64,000 bases of DNA from Tupaia tana (GCA_026018925.1 JAKSZU010000016.1:6492940-6556939); one strand, 5' to 3'. Counted from the stretch's first letter, positions 23,410 to 35,230 are shown. Made by a program: numbers and translations. Notes: generated by a model not told the origin, from the letters alone.

Positions 23410-23807
23410 CTATAAGAAATGCTAAACAAAAAAGCAGATCTATGATAAGACTTTTGGATATGACTTTCAAGTAATCAACAAAATTTCCTCTCATTTGGGT
23501 AAAATTAAAGAAGAAGACTGCAAAATTAAACAGTTAATAATTTACTAAAACAGTCCATGGAGGCAAAATGGGAAATTCATGTAAATAGTTTTCATGAATG
23601 TGTGTGGAAGCAGTATTACAAAGTAGTCATTGAACATGCAAACATCATCTAAAGGTAGGAAACCTGTCACTTCAGTTTTCTCTTTATCTTAGGGTTTTCA
23701 CATTTAGATTGAAGTGTAAAATTTCTATGAAGTATATGCTTATGAATGAAAAAATCTTCAAATGAGTTTAACTTAAAATAGTTTAAAGATAACTCTATTA
23801 TACTTAC
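23410..23807 (-). other. Intron between exons D and E
   Basis: 398 bp, AT-rich, without recognised repeats; GT...AG bounded on the minus strand. Confidence 0.6.
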
Positions 23808-23912
23808 CATGGCGTCTATCCATTCTTGTAGTTTGTAGATCCTGTTCTATTTGGGTTAGTTCTGAATCTTCATAGGCAAGCAATGGATTTTCATCGGATA
23901 CTTCATAATAAA
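23808..23912 (-). CDS. CCDC7: Probable CCDC7 coding exon (D), phase 1-1
   Basis: 105 bp, acceptor TTATTATGTAG, donor GTAAGTATAA. With the carried-over base it reads IYYEVSDENPLLAYEDSELT followed by QIEQDLQTTRMDRRH, open throughout. Phase 1 at both ends, so skipping it would keep frame. The YEVSDENP...YEDSEL part resembles exon C (YEMSNSVL...YPDSEL), which suggests exon duplication. It joins exon E through a codon GCT (Ala). Confidence 0.7.
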
Positions 23913-24152
23913 CTACATAATAAGATACATTTAGTCTCTTTAATAGAAAAAGAGATCCATTGTAAAATCTGTAGGTTTAAAATTTAAACCAAGTGTATGG
24001 CAGCATTTTCCCTGAGTTATAATTAAATGACTATTACACTAATCTGACATAAAAATTGTGAGAACAGTTTTAACAGGTCTATGTTGAAGCTATTGATATT
24101 TTATTTTCACTACATACTGTTAACTAAAAAATAAAACTTAAAAGAAAGTATT

Positions 24153-24320
24153 GGGGCTGGGAGGTGGTGTGGTGGTTAAGGGCACTGGACTCCTACATGG
24201 CTGATTGCATTTCAAGTCCCAGACCTGGTGGCTTGCTTTCTCACTTTCCCTCTCTCTCTCTCTCACTCTATCCCTCTTTGGTCAAGTCAAAATAAACAAA
24301 TAAAGTTAAATAAATTTTTT
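24153..24320 (+). mobile_element. tRNA-derived SINE, short form
   Basis: GGGGCTGGGAGGTGGTGTGG head, ACTCCTACATGGCTGATTG, then TGGCTTGCTTTCTCACTTTC and TTTGGTCAAGT tail. A clear example of the short architecture. Confidence 0.9.
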
Positions 24321-24865
24321 TTAAATGGTATCTATCCATTACCTTTTGGGTAAAAGTGAAAAAATAGAAATTTTTAAACAAGAGACAATTACCTTTATAA
24401 AGTGAAACACATAAAACATAATCTAGAAGAGTATATACCTCATTACCTACAAAGAGAGTAAGAGGAGGAATGGAGGAATGCAAAGGGAAGGGATATAGTA
24501 AAAAATGATACTTCTCTAAGCATGCCTTTTGCACATTTGTTTTTACTTTGGAAGTAAGTTAATGTATATGTTTCAAAAAATTTTAAATGAACTCAATAAG
24601 ATTAAAAAGTAATCTGAAGAGTGCGGGGCAAATAAAAATGACAAAATCTTTTTAGTACTTTTATATTTTCCAGTACAACAATCTAAGCATTTCTGAAACA
24701 AATTTAGAAGTATTAGAGAATGTAGGAAATGAGTAAATGTGTTGTTAACGCTCAATTGCATTTACACTGTGAAAGAAAGAACAAACACATTTAAAATAAA
24801 GGAAGGCAAAGAGTTGGACTGAAATTGAAGGTGGCTATGAGAACTCAGATTTCCAAATACATTTA
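24321..24865. other. Intron sequence without recognised features
   Basis: AT-rich intron of the minus-strand gene; short random frames only. Confidence 0.5.
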
Positions 24866-24975
24866 TCTGTGTGTGTGCGTGTGTGTATGTGTGTGCATGT
24901 GTGTGTGTGTATGTAGGTAAATATATATATGAATATGTGTATAGGTACATGTATATATGTATGTGTATACACATA
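24866..24975. repeat. (TG)n/(TA)n microsatellite
   Basis: Imperfect TG repeats broken by CG, TA and CA, grading to TATA-rich sequence. Confidence 0.9.
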
Positions 24976-25840
24976 CACTTGTATCATTTTTTCCTGTACA
25001 TGTTGTTACTTAGGAATATGATGCTGCTATTAGGGAAAAAAAATGTGATATTAATTTGCTGGGCTAGAGGGCAGGTAATAACGAAAGTACTATAAAAGTT
25101 TGAAAAATATTGACTTTGTTATGTGCTGTTGAACATTTGGTCAAATGGATGCTGGGTAACCTACTAGAAAAAATTGTACCAGATTAAATTGTAGTGTTGG
25201 GAAGAGATTATGAGGCAGAATGTTCAAAAAAAGCATAATTTGAATCTTACCATATGTATTTCATAATATTTGGATTTTCAAAAGAACTTTAATCAGCAGG
25301 AAATCAGACTAAGAAGCTCCAAATCTTTGTTCTCACATGGAGACAGAAAGCTAAGAAAGAATATATGGGCCTGAAACCAGAACACCTTTTTAAGAATTTT
25401 ACAGACCAGTTGAGAAGCCACAGCACTTAGGTCAGCCCACGAACAAGGACTTCAGTTTAAAACTGTATTAAATTTTGTAGTTTTGCATAGATCCCTAACC
25501 AGAATAGTATGGTACAACCTAGAAGATCCTTCCAATCCCTGGATCCTCCCTTGGGATAGGAAAGAAAACGACCAGCAACAACAAAAGTGGGCCAAGTGCC
25601 CAATATTCCTTGTTATTTGGAAGGTCCAGAAGGACTGGTTTCTTTTTCACCTGACTCAGTACTGGTGGGACAGCAGCATATTCTGGGAACCACTGAAAGA
25701 GAGGCAAATGTCATGCCACATTAGAGATCCAGAAGCCTGCATTTTCAAAGACATAAGCCAGGGTGAAAAGAGGTGGTGAGATCCTGAGAAAAAACAGGCC
25801 AAGCCACTTGGGAAAGCTAAAAGCAAACCAGAATAAGAAA
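24976..25840. other. Intron; part is an unidentified possible old repeat
   Basis: 25290-25830 is less AT-rich (ATCCTCCCTTGGGATAGG; GGCCAAGTGCCCAATATTCC) and ends against an L1 3' end. It may be an old L1 5' UTR or another repeat; I cannot place it. A 98-codon open frame (25483-25779) lacks splice sites or a recognisable domain. Confidence 0.35.
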
Positions 25841-26190
25841 AAGACCAGACTATGTTCCCACTTAATATACACCGAATATCTGCACTGGTAGAACTGAAAG
25901 ACTGGTAGGTAAAAAGGCATGAAGAGTAGCTGTGGATACCAGAGATGGTAAGAGAGGTGGGTGGATAATGGGGTCAGGAGGGAGGAAGGAGGGAAAAAAA
26001 AGAAGGGAGAAAATTACGGGGGAAAAAAGAAGCAAAACATTTAATGACCACAAAATGGAAAATAATCTGTTGATGATAATGTGTATGGTAATATCAATGA
26101 CTATACTAATATACAACGTACTCATGCTGAGAAAATGTGTTTGTATGCTATAAAGAGGTACAATGATCAAATATAAAAAGAAATAATTAA
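25841..26190 (+). mobile_element. LINE-1 3' end fragment
   Basis: L1 3' UTR-like text (ATGTTCCCACTTAATATACA; a G/A-rich stretch at 25970-26030; TGATAATGTGTATGGTAATA) ending in an A-rich tail. Confidence 0.75.
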
Positions 26191-26555
26191 TTCCCTTAAA
26201 AAGCATACACACAAACCCAGAGAGACTCATCCCTAGAAAAGGTCTGAAAGGGTCAAAAACTCTGTGTGGGCTTATGCACAAAACCTGCCTCTAAAGTGGA
26301 AGAAAATTTGTACAAATGGTCAAAGCTCAATAAAATATTACGAAGTATACAAAGAAAAAGGGAAATATAGCCTGATCAAACAAAGTTCAAGAACCGTACA
26401 CATAAAAAACACAGATCACTAAACTACCTGACACATAATTTAAAATAACTGTCTTAAAAATGTTCAATACACTAAAAGAGAACAGAGATAAAGAACTAAA
26501 TCACATCTGAAATAAAAAAAGTGATAATTAAGATTAGAATGTTAACAAAGATCTA

Positions 26556-26808
26556 GGGACCAGAAGATGGCGTAATGGTTATGTCACTGGACTCCCACAT
26601 AGTCAACCACAGTTCAAGTCCTGAACCCAGCATCTTAAAACTCATGCCAGGCATGTGTGCATGTGTGCCCAAAATCCTGAGAGGAGAATGAAGGAGAAGG
26701 GATTGTGGTATGGCCATCTCCCCTGGGGAGTGATTTCTCACTTTCTGTTTCTCTGACTAGTGCACATGCCCTCTAGCAAAAATCTCTTTTTTTAAAAAAA
26801 TAGCAATA
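26556..26808 (+). mobile_element. tRNA-derived SINE, long form
   Basis: GGGACCAGAAGATGGCGTAA head. The 3' end has lost part of its pyrimidine tract. TSD TTAACAAAGATC(T/C)AG flanks it (from 26542, and from 26809). Confidence 0.9.
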
Positions 26809-27070
26809 TTAACAAAGATCCAGGAATTCTGGAATTTAACAGTATACTGAATTATGTCAGTAGAAGGATTCAACAGCAGATTTGATGAGGCGGAAGAAAT
26901 AATTAGCAAACTCAAAAACAGATCCTTTGCAATCATCAAGTCAGAAGAACAAACAGAAAAAAGAATATATATCAGTGAGAAAATCTTGAGAAACAAATGA
27001 GATATTATCAAGCAGATAAATACAGATGTTACAGGAGTTCCTGAAGGAGAAAAAGAAACAGAAAGCTTTT

Positions 27071-27315
27071 TTTACTATTTGTTTCTTTACTCATGATAGA
27101 TCATGTGTATACATGTAAGAAAGTGAGAGAAAGAGAAAGAAATGAGCACTTGCCACAGGGTCTAGTCACACCACAATCCCCTTCTTCCAGCCCTCCATTT
27201 ACCTTGATTACTTGTGCATGTGCTGGTGTGTTTGAGGGACTGGAACCAAGGTCACCATATGGGAATCTTGCTTTGTCTAAGCAGCATGTTACCACTGTAT
27301 TACAAAGTCAACCCC
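27071..27315 (-). mobile_element. tRNA-derived SINE, long form, diverged
   Basis: Minus orientation. CACACCACAATCCCCTTCTT, GGGACTGGAACCAAGGTCAC and a complement of the GA-rich tract identify it. Ends are unclear. Confidence 0.6.
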
Positions 27316-27829
27316 AGAAACTTACCTGAAAGAATAATACCCTAATATTTCTCAAAGCTGAAGAGACATGGACATAAGATGTAAGATCAATACACTACAA
27401 CTAGGGTAAATCCAAGGAGACCCATGCTATGACATACTATAATCAAACTGTCAAAAGTCAAAGGCAAGAAAGAATATTAAATATTTTGTCAACAGACAAA
27501 AGTAATTTGTCATGTGCAAAAGAGCTTCTATAAAATTATAAATGAATTTCTCAGCAAAAACTTACAAGCCAAATGCAGTGGGATGATATATTAAAAGTGC
27601 TTAAAGAAAGGTGCATAAACCACTTTCAAAACTGGCAATAATGCATAAATCTACTTTTAATACTTGTATAGACTTAAAAATACATAATTATGAGAAAAAT
27701 TATAAATCTCAAAGGTTATACATCAAGATATAATTTGTGACACCAATAGCATTAAACAGTTAAGGTGGAACAGTAAAGTAGTTGAGTTTTGTATGTAATA
27801 GAAGCTACACATGTTATCATCAACAGAGG

Positions 27830-28140
27830 CATGGTATGTCCCCACTTAACATATACCAAATGTCTGCACTGGATGGCAGAAACGGAAAGATTTGAAGGTC
27901 TAAAAACAAGGAGAGCAACTGTGGATACTACAGACAGTGTGAGAGGAGGGTGAGAAGTGGGGGGATGGTGGGAAGGATGGAATCAAGAGGGAAAAAAACA
28001 TATAAAACATTGAAAAGACATAAAACTTCTAAAACACTTAAAGGGATGCCTAGTAAAATACTTCAAGCTTGATAAAAACAACAACAAAAAAGAAACTCAC
28101 AGAAAAAGTGGTAAAGGCAGGGTATTAAATATATATTTCC
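27830..28140 (+). mobile_element. LINE-1 3' end fragment
   Basis: L1 3' UTR text (ATGTCCCCACTTAACATATA; TGTCTGCACTGGATGGCAGA; G-rich stretch at 27940-27990). Confidence 0.75.
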
Positions 28141-28775
28141 GGAATATAATTATTAAATGTAGAGAAAGATGTGGTTGGTGCCTCTAAAATGTAATTGCAT
28201 ATAACTTTCGACAAAATAAAGCAGACTGAGATAAGATACATAAAGGTTTTTTTAGAGAGTTAGATTGGCAAAATGCCGTCAGCCTGGACTAAAAATAACT
28301 ATGTATGACAAACTGATATGAAAAAGAAACTTTTAGGTTCCAAACTTTATATAGGCAAGAGACAGGCTGAGAGTTGTTCAGCTGCCAAGGAGAAAATCTC
28401 CTAAGCCTTTTTCAGAAGCAAACACGGAGATGATTCAAAAAGTGATCACAGAAAGAGATAGCCCTGAAAGTAGTCCAGTGGTCTAAGGAACTATTCCCAG
28501 GCAGTATAAGAAAGATTTAATCATAGAAAGTTTCAAATTGTGACAGGTACTGTATTTTTTTTTACCCTTATCTATGGGATACTTGCTAAAACTTATCTAC
28601 CAAAATATAACAATTCCTAGACATAAATAAGACTCTCATATGCTTCCATTATTCCTCATTTGGATTTCATGCTTTTGTTACATTTATTCTGTTCTTGTTT
28701 TGCCAATATTTACTGAGTTGGAGGTGGAAGAGATAACTTCTGTTTCTTGTAAATGATAGTACTATTTTAAGAGGA
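28141..28775. other. Intron sequence without recognised features
   Basis: AT-rich, with nothing I can classify. Confidence 0.45.
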
Positions 28776-28788
28776 ACCAAATATAAAT

Positions 28789-29040
28789 TTAAAAAAAATT
28801 TTTTTTTAATTTTGCTATAGGGTGTGTGTACTCACCAGAGGCACAGAGAGAGAGAGAAAAGTGAGAAAGCATCCTTCCCCCCAGAGACCACACCACAGTC
28901 CCTTCTCCTCCATTTTCCTCTTGGGATTTTGGGCACATGCACTCAGTATGTTTTTCAAGCCACTGAGTATGAGACTAGAACCATATAGTTGGCCATGCGG
29001 GATTCTAACTACCTTAACCACAATTGTACCTGGTTAGCCC
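28789..29040 (-). mobile_element. tRNA-derived SINE, long form, diverged
   Basis: Minus orientation with GGGATTTTGGGCACATGCAC and a GA-rich tract. TSD ACCAAATATAAAT at 28776-28788 and 29041-29053, perfect despite divergence in the body. Confidence 0.9.
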
Positions 29041-29053
29041 ACCAAATATAAAT

Positions 29054-29531
29054 CTTTTGTAAATGATCAAATCTTGGGCCTTAAGCCAAAATAAATTATT
29101 AATCAAATACTGAATAAGCAACCTAATCTGCAAAAGTACATGGCTACATCAAAGAATAAAGAAACATGTTCTCAAAAACTTGAAGAAAATAAGTGTTCTC
29201 TATTTTTGTTGACAACTTGCTCTTTTTCTCAACAATGACCCTTTATTCAATTCTTTTGTAAGTTGAGAGGTTTTGTTCCTTGTCTTTTTTATTTTGCATA
29301 AGGAACAAAAAATAAAAACTCATTTAACACCAAACATTACCATTAATAACTACTTTCTGAATGAACTTTGAGCAATCTAATATTTCCCAAAGTATTTTGT
29401 AGTCATTTTCAGTTGTTGCTGAATTTGCAATGATAAAAATAAAAGTAGATGCACACTAATAAATTACAAAATAAGTGCCTCTTGAATATAATTTTTAAAA
29501 ATTTCATGACATTTCTTAATATTATACTTAC
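29054..29531. other. Intron sequence without recognised features
   Basis: AT-rich; no repeat or exon recognised. Confidence 0.5.
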
Positions 29532-29630
29532 TATTATCTCCAGGTATTCCAAATTCTGTTTGATCTTTTAACTCTGAGTCTGGGTATATGGGTGTTAACA
29601 CACTATTGGACATCTCATATGTTTTCTCAC
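29532..29630 (-). CDS. CCDC7: Probable CCDC7 coding exon (C), phase 1-1
   Basis: 99 bp, acceptor GCTTTTCAG and donor GTAAGTATAAT, both strong. With the carried-over G it reads GEKTYEMSNSVLTPIYPDSE, continuing LKDQTEFGIPGDN. The last base A joins exon D's TT as Ile. Length is a multiple of three and both ends are phase 1. The TYEMS...PDSEL core resembles exon D. Confidence 0.7.
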
Positions 29631-30030
29631 CTGAAAAGCAAATATTATGTAATATATAACCTGTGAAATCTCTGAAAAGTTAAGAGACATTTCTTGCCTT
29701 CTTTCAGAAGCTTATTATATTTTTCACTTATACTTCAAAAGTTCTTTAATGTTCCCTCTAATTATGTTAATGTAAGTTTAAAACATAAAATAAGCAATAA
29801 ACTATTATTGAGGGACTTATTGGTTTGAAATTCTTATTTTATTGTTTAATAATCCAATAATTAACCCTTAGAAAATGGACATCTAAACACTTCCTGAAAA
29901 GGAATTTTAAATAATCACTTTAAATAAACTTAGTGAGCTATAAGAGAGCATATATAGAAGTTAAGTGAAATAATACAAAACTATATATGAACTAAATAAG
30001 TATAACAAATAGATAGAAACCATAAAAAAG
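29631..30030. other. Intron sequence without recognised features
   Basis: AT-rich; nothing recognised. Confidence 0.45.
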
Positions 30031-30494
30031 AAACATTCTAAAGATAAAAAACCTAATGATTGAACTTAAAACAGAACTCTTCAACAGAAGACTTAATTAT
30101 AAAAGAAGAAACAATTAGTGAACTCAAGATGTTGCAATTGAATTAGCCAATTGGGGGCAGGGTAAAGAGTTTAAAAGGAACAAAGAAACTTGGGGCATCA
30201 TTGAATGTGTAGATGTGCAAAGTCTGGGAAGGAGAAGAGGGAGAAAAAGAAAGCTTATTTAAAGTAATACTGTCTTAAAACTTCTCAAATCTTGGGAAAA
30301 AGATTAAAATCCAGATTCAGGCTCTCAAAGACTTTAAGTGAGATCAATTTTAAAAAGACTATTATAAGACACTTTATAGTCAAATTATCAAAAGTCAAAT
30401 GCTGGGAACAGCAGGTGGCGTGATGGTTAAAGGCACTGGATTCTCACATGACTGACCGTGGTTGAAGTCCTGGACCTAGCAGCTTGCTCTCTTA

Positions 30495-30544
<50 letters not shown>

Positions 30545-30955
30545 GATCAAACTGAAAAATAATAATAGTAATAAAAATAAAGCTAAATAAAAATAATTTT
30601 TAAAAAGTCAAATGCTAAGAGAAAATCTTAAAACAGCAAGACAGAAATTCATTACATATAAGGAAACCTCTATTAAGCTAAAAGCATAACTAACCCTGCA
30701 AGGCAGAACAATGGGATGCCATATTCAAAGTGCTAAGAAAAAAAATTGCCAACCAAAAACACTACACCTGAGAAGCTATCACTCAGATTAATAGAGAGAT
30801 AAAAACATTCCAAGACAGACAAAATCTGAAGGAGTTTATCACAAGATCAGTCTTTCAAAAAGTGCAAAAAGAAAAATGAAAAACGCTAAAGGGACTTCAA
30901 GTTGAAATGAAAGAATGTTAAATAATGACAGAAATATATTATATACAAGTATAAT
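30031..30955 (+). mobile_element. Old LINE-1 ORF1 fragment
   Basis: L1M-type ORF1 text (CAGAATTCATTACATATAAG-like stretch; GCAGAACAATGGGATGCCAT; CCAAGACAGACAAAATCTGA). Split by a short SINE. Confidence 0.65.
30404..30602 (+). mobile_element. tRNA-derived SINE, short form, with long (CT)n
   Basis: GGGAACAGCAGGTGGCGTGA head. The pyrimidine tract has expanded to about 20 CT units (30500-30540). TSD AAAAGTCAAATGCT at 30390-30403 and 30603-30616, perfect. Confidence 0.93.
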
Positions 30956-30961
30956 GGTGGA

Positions 30962-31230
30962 GGGGCAGCGGATTGTGTAACGGTTACCTCAGTAAGGCAG
31001 ATGGACTCCTACATGGCTGACCATAGCTGGTTCAGTGGCTTGAAAATCCTGCCAGATACCTGTGTGTGAGTATCCAAGATTATAGGAGGAGAATGCAGGA
31101 GAAGAGAGGAGAAGGGATTGCAGCCTAGTCATCCCCCCTAGAAGATGATGAGAAATAACTTTCCCTCTCTTTGCCTCTGTCTCTCTCTCTCCATTGAGCC
31201 CATATGCCTAGGGCAAAAACTTCTTTAAAA
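30962..31230 (+). mobile_element. tRNA-derived SINE, long form, diverged
   Basis: GGGCAGCGGATTGTGTAACG head, GGACTCCTACATGGCTGACC, and a middle with a local AGGAGAA duplication. The end is CATATGCCTAGGGCAAAAAC. Confidence 0.8.
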
Positions 31231-31231
31231 A

Positions 31232-31234
31232 ATT

Positions 31235-31273
<39 letters not shown>

Positions 31274-31482
31274 ATATATATAGTTATATATATTTATATA
31301 TATAGTTATATATATTTATATATAGTTATGTATATATTTATATATAGTTATATATATAGTTATATATATAGTTATATATAGTAATATATAGTTATATATA
31401 TTTATATATAGTTATATATAGTTATATATATTTATATATAGTTTTATATATAGTTACATATATATAGTTATATATACATATC
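31232..31482. repeat. Higher-order TATATA/GTTATATA microsatellite
   Basis: About 250 bp of TA-rich repeats in which GTTATATATA and TTTATATATA blocks alternate. It follows the A-tail of the SINE at 30962-31230, which probably seeded it. Confidence 0.95.
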
Positions 31483-31815
31483 ATGATTAAAGGTAAATAT
31501 GGAATAAAATTCAGAATACTCTTTAACACTAAAGATGATGTACAAAATACTTTTGGCTCAGCTCTTAAAAGTTAAAAGCAAATATATTAAAAACAGCCAT
31601 AGATACAATAATTTGGTAAGTCATACACAATATAAACAGATGTAAACCACAACCAAAACATAAAATTTGGGAGAGGGGAAAGAAAAATAAGAGGTTCTGC
31701 AGAAGAGTTTTCAGCCTAATCAAACTAATACAAGACGTTTTAAGTAAGTCTTCTGATGAGCTGGTAAGCAAAAGATAAAGAATACGGTGTAAAACCACAG
31801 GAATAGCACCACTAG
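31483..31815 (+). mobile_element. LINE-1 fragment, left part, resumes after the BRD7 retrocopy
   Basis: L1-like text that stops at the BRD7 retrocopy and resumes at about 33927 (ACTATAAAAATTCACCAAAT). Confidence 0.55.
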
Positions 31816-31823
31816 CACCACTA

Positions 31824-33926
31824 GCACCACACCTTCTTCTTGGGGGGGCTTTGCTTGTCCCAGGCATCTGCTGTCTCCCTGCTTTGTGGTGCCTCCTCCG
31901 TACCCGACTGCACCAGACCAAAATCAGCACCGCACTGCCTAGGCCTGGCACAGGGGATTGGGAGGCTGGCACCGGTCAGTGTCAGACATGGGCAAGAAGC
32001 ACAAGTCAGATACCTCATAAACACCTTTTCGAGGAATATGTAGAAAAACCCCTAAAGCCGATCCTTAAAGTGGGAGGGAACAAGTCACTGAGCTCTCCAT
32101 GGGCAGCTCAGGCACAAATGGAATGACAGAAAGCAGAAGAGGAAAGGAGAAAAGCAGAGAGAGAAAAGAAGAGAATGGAAAGAGTAAAGTAGCACAGACA
32201 CTCCTTCAAGAAACGTTGAATCAATTGATGAGATAATTGCAGAGAAAAGAACCAAGTGTTTTTTGGTTTTTTTTTTTCCACTTCCTGTGACTGATTTTAT
32301 TGCTTCTGGCTACTTCATGATCATTAAACACCCAATGGATTTTAGTACCATGAAAGGAAAGATCAAGAACAATGATTACCAGTCCATAGAAGAACTAAAG
32401 AATAACTTCAAACTAATGTGTACTAATGCCATGACTTACAACAAACCAGAAACCATTTTTGAAACCAAGTTTCAAAAAAGTTGATGCACTCAAAGATGAA
32501 AATTCTTAGCCAGGAAAAAATTCAGAGCCCAAACCAGACCACAGAATTCATGGCAGACTTGCAAAAAACCCGAAAGCAGAAAAATAGAACAGACACCAAG
32601 TGGGGAGGACAGCAGCTCCTAGCCAAAAGAGAGGGAAGACTCTAGAGATGCTGAAGCACAAGACTTCAGAAGTCCTAATAAGGAAAATAAAAAGACAAAG
32701 ATATGCTTGAAGATAAGTTTAAAAGCAATACTTTTGAAAGAGAGCAGGAACAGGTTGACCACATCATTAAGGAATCTGAAGGAAAAGTTTACCAGGCAGC
32801 TTGCTAATAGTATGAATTTGAAAGAAGAAAACCAGATGGAATTATGACATTGGGACTTCTCCATCCTATGGATTCCATTGTAGGAGAAACAGGCTATTGC
32901 CCTATAAGACTGGGGGTGACAACTGGAAGACCTCAGTCCAGAGTGAATACTTAACAGGGATTCAAGGAAGATAAAAGGAACAGAATAATTCCAGTGTTAT
33001 ACTTGAATTATGGACCCTACAATTCTTATGCACCATATTATGACTCTACATTTGCAAATACCAGCAAGGATGATTCTGATTTAATATATTCAACTGATGG
33101 GGAAGACTCTGCTCTTCCAAGAATTTCAATACCCATGAGTTTTTGGCCACATGTCAAGGTTATTCATATGCTATGACAATTCACTGGAAGTTTTAACAAA
33201 GAGAGGACATTCTAGGACCCTGCAGGAGCTGGAGATGTCATTGCCAGAAGATGAAGCCCAGACTAGGACACATGACACAGTAAAAGAATTAGAGATTACA
33301 GTAGTAGAGCCAGCAGGGAGTTTGGGCTGCAGTACTGACAAGTTTGCCGCACTGAAAGTAGTAGCAGACTTTGGCACTGTAGTTGAAGTTTCTGACTTGG
33401 AAGAAGCTGAAATGTTCCAGAGGAAGCTTGATGAGACTATCAAATTTCTCAGGGAGCTCCAGAAAGTCCAGAATGAGTGTCTGAGCACTAGACTCCAAAT
33501 ATGATCTGTCTGTTAGGTCCCTCCTATAGAGAAATGCATCTTGCCAAATAGGTGATCCGTAATCTAAAAGAATTTACACAGCAAGTAACTCTAGGTGATA
33601 TTATCAGCATATATGTGTTTGAAAAGCAATGGATATTTCCATTTCTCCCTTCACAACTTTGTAGATGGAACAGAAGATTTTGAAGAACTGAAAAAGACTG
33701 ATGCTGCCAGATGTGAACCTTCCACCTTAACTGGAATTTGATTATATATTTTATGCATATTTTTTCCATTCTAAACTTGGAACTGCTTTTCAGATGATAT
33801 AAATATTTGTAAATAGTGTTTTTAATTAAACTTTGGAACAATTAATTTTGATGTTCCAAAGATTGGACTTCTATTAGAAAATAAATCTGAACCTGGGACT
33901 CTGGGGGAAAAAAACAAACAAACAAA
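31824..33926 (+). pseudogene. BRD7: BRD7 processed pseudogene
   Basis: An intronless copy of the mRNA for BRD7, a bromodomain subunit of the PBAF SWI/SNF chromatin-remodelling complex. The 5' UTR precedes ATG 31988 (MGKKHKSD, then a stop). Part of the lysine-rich N-terminus is lost. The bromodomain survives in part as SGYFMIIKHPMDFSTMKGKI and EELKNNFKLMCTNAM (32263-32460), then shifts frame. Later pieces include LYLNYGPYNSYAPYYDSTFA (32999 on) and LQELEMSLPEDEAQTRT (33216 on). The coding part ends near 33720, followed by a 3' UTR and A-rich tail. CACCACTA flanks (31807 or 31816, and 33927) fit a TSD. Many stops and frameshifts; dead. The parental gene is inferred from protein similarity remembered, not searched. 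Confidence 0.92.
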
Positions 33927-35230
33927 CACCACTATAAAAATTCACCAAATTACAAAGAGCACAAGATAGAAAGAAAAACAAAATAAAAACAAACAATTAA
34001 CAAAAAGATTGAAGTAATTCTTTACATGTTAAAAATTACTTCAAGGACTAACCAGTGAGTGGTGATTAGGGCTGACTGCATAGTTCGAGTCCTAGACTTG
34101 GCAGCTTGAAAGACACACCAGGTGCATGTGCATGCATGCCCTAAATTCTGAAAATAGAAGGAACTGTGGTGTGGCCAATCCCTGGGGAGTATTTTCTCAT
34201 TTTCCCTCTCGGTCTCACCCTGTCTGTCTTAAACATATGTGCCCTACAGCAACTATTTTTTTTTTTTTTACTTAAAGTGACCTTTAAGTAATCATTCATT
34301 AACAAATTAAATGAATTAATTTAATTAATTAATCATTAATTAAATGAATTAAATGAACCCATTTAATTCAGTGGATTAAATTCTCCAATAAAAAGATGCA
34401 GAATGGCTGACTGGGTTAAATTTTTATAAACATAAACAAGAAACAACAATATAATGTCTATAAGAGACATACTTCAGTCTTAAGGATACACATAAACTGA
34501 AAGTGAAGAGATAGAAAGCAACATGTCAGACAGATGGTGAACAAAAAAGAGCAGAGTGGGTATACTTAAATAAAATAGTCCATAAGTCACAAACTGTCGC
34601 AAGAGAACAAGAAGGAATGATGAAGGGGTCAATTCTTCACAATGATGTACACAAACAGCCAACGTCAGAGCACTTACAAATATAAAGCAAATATTAATAG
34701 ATAGAGAGACAAAATGAAATACAGAAATGGGCATGGACTTTGATATCCCATTACTAACAATAGACAAATCATCCAGATAGAAATCAATAAGAAACTTTTG
34801 ACCTCAAACACCCTTCAGACCAAACAGACCTAACAGACACATATATAATATCCCATCAGCAGCAGAACACAGTGAAATACTAACCACATGAAACACTGTC
34901 CAGGATAGATCACATGGCAGGATGCAAAATAAGCCTTAGCAGTTTAAGATTAAAGTCATATTAGGTATTTTTTTCTGATCATTATGGTATAAAAATAAAA
35001 ATCAATCAAGTGAAATTTTAGAAAATTCACAAAAATATGAAAAATAAATGATAAGATACAAATCAACCAGTAAGTTGAAGAATAAAAGGAATAATTTATG
35101 AGTATCATAAAAAAACCCACAACATACTAAAGTTATCAGATACAACAAAAGCAATTCTAAGAGAAAAATTTATACCAATATAGACTTGCATCAAAAAAGA
35201 AGAAAGATTGTGAATAAAATAACCTAACAT
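33927..35230 (+). mobile_element. LINE-1 fragment, ORF2 5' region
   Basis: Includes AGTGGATTAAATTCTCCAAT and AGATGCAGAATGGCTGACTG (ORF2 start), then endonuclease-region remnants to about 35200. Old and frameshifted. Interrupted by a diverged SINE. Confidence 0.75.
34044..34262 (+). mobile_element. tRNA-derived SINE, long form, diverged
   Basis: Head partly deleted; GTTCGAGTCCTAGACTTGG, GTGCATGTGCATGCATGCCC and ATATGTGCCCTACAGCAAC are retained. Confidence 0.8.

Larger units (their letters stand above)
26200..27730 (+). mobile_element. Old LINE-1/HAL1-type ORF1 region
   Basis: ORF1-like text of old L1 (GCAGATTTGATGAGGCGGAA; CAAACTGTCAAAAGTCAAAG; GCAGTGGGATGATATATTAA), heavily mutated. Contains two SINEs. 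Confidence 0.65.

Noticed and set aside
25483..25779. 98-codon frame (HRSLTRIVWYNLEDPSNP...) as an exon
   Set aside because: No acceptor or donor in the right places and no recognised domain.
30505..30542. (CT)n as a promoter or GAGA-type element
   Set aside because: It is the expanded pyrimidine tract of a SINE.
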